Part shown: positions 34,261-37,216 of the stretch, piece after piece | Layout of the letters: every line of letters begins with the position of its first letter | Numbering within the stretch: position 1 is the first letter of the stretch | DNA from: CAYWNA01 sp964459305 | GTDB lineage: Bacteria; Planctomycetota; Planctomycetia; Pirellulales; Pirellulaceae | Assembly: GCA_964459305.1 (NCBI GenBank) | Contig: CAYWNA010000119.1 | Span: 1-37,216, forward strand | Length of the DNA stretch: 37,216 nt | Reading direction: 5' to 3' | Notes under the pieces: generated by a model | Told to the model about the DNA's origin: nothing | Seen by the model: only the letters and a program-made list of their open reading frames with translations | The model's database searches: none | Position numbers and translations under genes: made by a program

Positions 34261-35595
34261 ATGAAGAGAGTCAAGCTCCCACGCCCGGCCATTGTGACTT
34301 TCACCGCATTGCTGATCGGCTTGGCGAGTGCCTGGTGCGCGGAACCAGCGGCGAATCAGGCCGAGGTCCAAGCACTCAAGAAACAGATCCTTGTCGCAGG
34401 TGATCCCGAGGCCGCTTTGCGGCTGTCCGAAATGGGATCCCCCATCGTCGATACTTTGCGCGTGGCGATGAAGAAGCCCAACAAACGCATCGCGGCCCTC
34501 TGTGCTTGGGCGATTTTCGAGCGTGCCGACAAGGAAGCGCACCAGCCAGCCGCTGGATTGCTGACTGAGTTGCTTCCCTCCAAAGACCAGGTCGCTGCCT
34601 ATTGGGCCGCCCGGGCGTTGGGCACCGTCGGCGACGTGAAGGCTGTCGACCGACTCGCCGCCATGTTGCCGGAGAAGCCCTACTATTACTGGGAGCAGGC
34701 TCGCGGCAACCGCGTTATCCTCAAGAACCAGAATGCCCGCAACGTCAAAGCTCCGCTGGAAGCTCCCGAGGACATGCCGAATATTCGGTCCGTGTACGCC
34801 TCGCTTCTTGCCCTGGGCGATCTCGGCGGTCCCAAAGCCGAAGCGACCCTGGCCAAAGCGGCCACGCGCCCCACGTACCTGATCCGCCATGCCGCCGCCA
34901 CCGGCCTGGGGCGCATGAGGGCAACCGCGCAGCTCGATAAGCTCAAGACAATGGCCCTCGAAGATCCCATCCTGATTGTTCGTGATGCCGCGGCTGAAGC
35001 CGTCCAGCGGATCGAAGGAACATGGACCGAACCCAGTCCATCCTTGCCGGCGATGCCCGACGCGCTTCTCTTGATCAAGACGGCCAATCGATCGGAATCG
35101 AACCTCGGGTTCCGCGATTCCTACTTCGTCGACAAGACACCCTGGTACCATTCCGGCGAGAACCTCTATTTGCTCAGCCCTGTCTGGCCCCGCGAGAAAC
35201 AGAAGCTGACCAACCTCACAAAACTGACCGGCGGCGCCGTTCAAGGGCCCGAACTGTCATGCGACGGTAACAAGGTCCTGTTTGCCATGCGGCGCAACGC
35301 TCAGACCGATGGGTTCCACCTCTTTGAGATGAACGTGGACGGCTCTGAGCTCGAACAATTGACCGACGGCAACTGCAACGATGTCGATCCGGCCTACTTG
35401 CCCGACGGTAGGATCGTCTTCTGCAGCGACCGGGCCGGCTATCACGAGTTTTATCACCAGGAACGCTCCCGCGTGATCTACGTGATGAATGCCGACGGTT
35501 CCGAGATCCAGCAACTCACGTTCAATCCCAACCAGGACTACGAACCGCTCCCATTGCAGAACGGTTTCGTGGTCTACGCAAGCTACCGCTTCTAA
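34261..35595 (+). CDS. HEAT-repeat / PD40 propeller protein, N-terminal part before in-frame TAA
   Basis: 444 residues from ATG 34261 (GAG at 34251 as ribosome binding site). Signal peptide 1-27 (VTFTALLIGLASAWCAEPAA), HEAT repeats ~30-255 (KRIAALCAWAIFERADKEAH, QVAAYWAARALGTVGDVKAV, PILIVRDAAAEAVQRIEG), then propeller blades of PD40/TolB type with KVLFAMRRNAQTDGFHLFEM, DVDPAYLPDGRIVFCSDRAG and IYVMNADGSEIQQLTFNPNQ. The frame stops at TAA (35593-35595) within the propeller after FVVYASYRF. The very same frame continues for 361 further codons with matching sense (see next). So this is the front of a larger protein, not a complete one. The architecture recalls the hydrazine synthase alpha-like family that is widespread in planctomycetes outside anammox. 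Confidence 0.8.
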   Translation: MKRVKLPRPAIVTFTALLIGLASAWCAEPAANQAEVQALKKQILVAGDPEAALRLSEMGSPIVDTLRVAMKKPNKRIAALCAWAIFERADKEAHQPAAGLLTELLPSKDQVAAYWAARALGTVGDVKAVDRLAAMLPEKPYYYWEQARGNRVILKNQNARNVKAPLEAPEDMPNIRSVYASLLALGDLGGPKAEATLAKAATRPTYLIRHAAATGLGRMRATAQLDKLKTMALEDPILIVRDAAAEAVQRIEGTWTEPSPSLPAMPDALLLIKTANRSESNLGFRDSYFVDKTPWYHSGENLYLLSPVWPREKQKLTNLTKLTGGAVQGPELSCDGNKVLFAMRRNAQTDGFHLFEMNVDGSELEQLTDGNCNDVDPAYLPDGRIVFCSDRAGYHEFYHQERSRVIYVMNADGSEIQQLTFNPNQDYEPLPLQNGFVVYASYRF

Positions 35596-35619
35596 GCCCA
35601 GGATGGCAGTCCGGGCCCC

Positions 35620-36678
35620 GTGCGGGGGGAACGATTCCTGCAGCGCATCGAGACGGTTTTGCGCTCCATCCGGCCGGACGGCAGCGGCGACGACCTGTTC
35701 TACGGCGCCATGCGTGGCTCCTACTACACGCCCCTTTTGCCAACCCCCGATAGCCTCCAATATCAGGGCAAGCATCCCCGCGGTCACCTCGTGGGCGTCT
35801 CGGTCAGTCAGCAAAAGGAGATGGCCGACGGTCGGATCGCCTGCATCACGCCGGCTGGGCTCACCATGGTCGATCCCGGCCTCAAACGCACCGATTGCGA
35901 GCGGCCTGTCTATCCCGAAATCCTCAACCTCGCCGGCGGTGAAGAAGTTTACATCCATAACCACGACCACATGAATCCCCACGGCCGGTTCACCACACCC
36001 TATCCAGCCGTGCCGACCAGCGGGCCTGAAACGAAGACGGACGATTGGCTCTACGTCTCTCACGCGCCATGGTACGACCTGCGCCGTAACGGCTACGGGA
36101 TCTACCTGTTCAATACAACCACTCGTCGCAAGGTCCTCGTCTACGACGACCCGCAAATGTCCGACGTCGATCCTGTCCCCGTCTACTCCCGCCCCGTTCC
36201 CAAGGTTCTCGTCCCGGCCATCACACCGGGCAAAGCCACCGGCCGGATCTATTGCGTGTCCGTCTTCAACTCCGATTTGCCTTACGACCACTCGACGGTC
36301 AAGTACGTTCGCGTCATCGCCGCACGGCAGCAGGGTCTGACCATGAATGCGAACGCCTCGTTCCGAACCCGGATCCTTGGTCAGGTACGGCTCGAAAAGG
36401 ACGGCTCCTTCTATGTCGAGGTACCCGCCGACACGCCGCTTCGCTTCGTACTCCTTGACGCCAACGAGGAAGTTGTCATCCACGAAAGCGACTTCAACTA
36501 CGTCCGCCCCGGCGAGATGAAGGGCTGCATCGGCTGCCACGAAGCGAAAGACGACTACGTCGAACCAACTCTCCCACTCGCGACCCAACACGCGCCGGCT
36601 CGCATGCACGAAAAGCGCGGCGATCTCATCTACCAGGGTGTTCCGAACGTCACCTATGGCACGATCGTGCGGGAATAG
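35620..36678 (+). CDS. C-terminal half of the same protein: propeller and CxxCH haem site
   Basis: Same frame as the preceding entry; protein-like sequence resumes directly after the TAA with AQDGSPGPV, and GTG 35620 is merely the first usable start. 352 residues: propeller blades (RSIRPDGSGDDLFYGAMRGS, GEEVYIHNHDHMNPHGRF, NGYGIYLFNTTTRRKVLVYD) and a beta-sandwich (DGSFYVEVPADTPLRFVLLD). The c-type haem motif KGCIGCHE lies at 36526-36540. The haem site would be attached only after export, yet this half has no signal peptide of its own. It is therefore functional only if the TAA is read through, or is an assembly artefact. Otherwise the gene has been inactivated by one base change (for example CAA to TAA). 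Confidence 0.75.
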   Translation: MRGERFLQRIETVLRSIRPDGSGDDLFYGAMRGSYYTPLLPTPDSLQYQGKHPRGHLVGVSVSQQKEMADGRIACITPAGLTMVDPGLKRTDCERPVYPEILNLAGGEEVYIHNHDHMNPHGRFTTPYPAVPTSGPETKTDDWLYVSHAPWYDLRRNGYGIYLFNTTTRRKVLVYDDPQMSDVDPVPVYSRPVPKVLVPAITPGKATGRIYCVSVFNSDLPYDHSTVKYVRVIAARQQGLTMNANASFRTRILGQVRLEKDGSFYVEVPADTPLRFVLLDANEEVVIHESDFNYVRPGEMKGCIGCHEAKDDYVEPTLPLATQHAPARMHEKRGDLIYQGVPNVTYGTIVRE

Positions 36679-36683
36679 AAGCC

Positions 36684-36703
36684 ATCACGCTCCGCCGTGA
36701 TGA
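36684..36703. repeat. Hairpin after the haem-protein gene
   Basis: CATCACG CTCCGC CGTGATG, a perfect 7-bp stem with a 6-nt loop starting 6 bp after the stop codon. No T-run follows on either strand, so it is a REP-like repeat or an RNA-stabilising hairpin. Confidence 0.55.
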
Positions 36704-36718
36704 GCCCAAGGCGAGCGT

Positions 36719-37080
36719 CTACCATGTGTGAGTAGCGATCGGAGCGAGTAGTGACAGAAGCGTATCAGTGCATGCATCCCATGAGAAACGACGTGCGTGC
36801 TTTACACAATCTTCTGTCTTGAGTGGCAGGCATTGCTGTGCTGCTCGTGAAAGGTCGTTATCCACGAATCCGTTAATGCCGTTGACGATCACATCGCGCG
36901 GACCTATGACAGGAAATGCGGCGACCGGCGCACCGCACGCATTCGCCTGAAGCATGACCTGCCCAAACGTCTCGGTAGGACTGGGAAAAACAAACACATC
37001 TGCTGCGTGATCGGCAGGCCTGTCGTGAGCGACAGTTGGAACATCGTTGGGTGCGACGTGTTGGGGCGATGTTACCTTGT
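36719..37080 (-). pseudogene. Glycosyltransferase (GT4-like), C-terminal fragment
   Basis: The minus-strand frame ending at TAG 36721-36719 contains ADVFVFPSPTETFGQVMLQA then NACGAPVAAFPVIGPRDVIV and NGINGFV, the nucleotide-sugar binding E-x7-E region of GT4/GT1 retaining glycosyltransferases, and VKHARRFSWDACTDTLLSLL, the usual end. About 120 residues are open (ATG at 36997 is internal). Upstream, at about 37106, the frame runs into a copy of the MITE-like core palindrome, so the N-terminal two thirds of the enzyme are missing unless they resume beyond the window. Confidence 0.65.
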
Positions 37081-37105
37081 CTGTATTCGAATGCCTGGCC
37101 TCGTT

Positions 37106-37166
37106 GGGAGGGCGAAGCTCCCGCTGAGCCGGCGTTGCGACAAAAGCTCGGCAGGAGCCTCGCCTT
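37106..37166. repeat. Second copy of the MITE-like core palindrome
   Basis: GGGAGGGCGAAGCTCCCGCT ... GCTCGGCAGGAGCCTCGCC matches the core of the element at 17588-17658. No flanking GAGGGTGTCCGGG-type inverted repeats or target duplication can be seen here, though TTTGGACACA follows at 37170. It lies at the broken end of the glycosyltransferase fragment. Confidence 0.6.
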
Positions 37167-37216
37167 TAGGTTTGGACACATTGTTTTGTGTTGCTGAGGT
37201 GTCGAGTTGGAAATTT

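Noticed and set aside
35257..36609. 450-codon minus-strand open frame
   Set aside because: Antisense to the propeller-haem protein; no recognisable domain, and the plus strand carries CxxCH and propeller motifs.
34261..36678. Evidence for anammox (hydrazine synthase alpha)
   Set aside because: Only one CxxCH is seen, it is fused to HEAT repeats, and no beta/gamma subunit or other anammox gene is near. Such homologs are widespread in non-anammox planctomycetes.

Overview
The window looks like accessory chromosome of a planctomycete, probably Pirellulales-like. The signs are: the N-terminal SLEHLESRLLLS motif on an exported protein; an EF-hand sulfatase; Tat- or Sec-exported versions of normally cytoplasmic enzymes (sugar-isomerase fold, fumarylacetoacetate hydrolase fold); a HEAT/propeller/haem protein related to the hydrazine synthase alpha family; many short 'FSLKAVFLA'-type membrane proteins; high GC; and abundant palindromic repeats. 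No rRNA, tRNA, CRISPR or phage genes were seen. Assignments are by eye from sequence motifs, without database searches.

Layout. (1) 1-3900 is a decay zone on the minus strand: a stub of an ECF sigma factor coupled by ATGA to a membrane-anchored LolA/RseB-like protein, then the tail of an unknown gene, a DUF1016 (YhcG-type) nuclease cut off at its catalytic core, and a chimera of a small membrane protein with an SGNH-hydrolase tail. (2) 4159-7203 (+) is an AmmeMemoRadiSam unit: radical SAM enzyme, a tiny Tat-type protein, and a Memo-AMMECR1 fusion lipoprotein whose leader carries a palindromic repeat. (3) 12578-7262 (-) is a housekeeping operon: mfd, a PpiC-type isomerase and a CYTH protein; mfd carries an in-frame heptamer repeat tract. 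(4) 12823-14499 (+) is an EF-hand sulfatase. (5) 14503-18000 is again mostly remnants and repeats: a decayed C-terminal gene tail, a small membrane protein, a duplicated 120-bp hairpin-rich repeat, a frameshifted PKD/RTX surface protein, and a MITE-like element with a visible 9-bp target duplication.

(6) 18007-26148 holds secreted and metabolic genes: a CBM-propeller-PHP protein, a Tat-exported fucose-isomerase-like protein, a broken zinc-ribbon gene, an aldo/keto reductase and a C45-type acyltransferase/hydrolase. (7) 27367-25411 (-) is a FIST sensor followed by a CorA-like membrane protein. They lie behind an unusual leader that has a 12-nt perfect anti-anti-SD match, a 14-codon ORF and an intrinsic terminator. 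(8) 32339-27964 (-) is a large DUF6259-like glycoside-hydrolase-type protein followed by a secreted FAH-family enzyme. (9) 32642-36678 (+) is a pair of HEAT-repeat genes; the second continues into a propeller and a CxxCH haem site but is interrupted by a single in-frame TAA. (10) 36719 to the end is a glycosyltransferase C-terminal fragment abutting a second copy of the core palindrome of the MITE-like element.

The strongest leads are the leader/terminator upstream of the FIST-CorA pair, the repeat elements sitting inside open reading frames (mfd, Memo-AMMECR1), the MITE-like element with its target duplication, and the single stop codon splitting the HEAT-propeller-haem gene.
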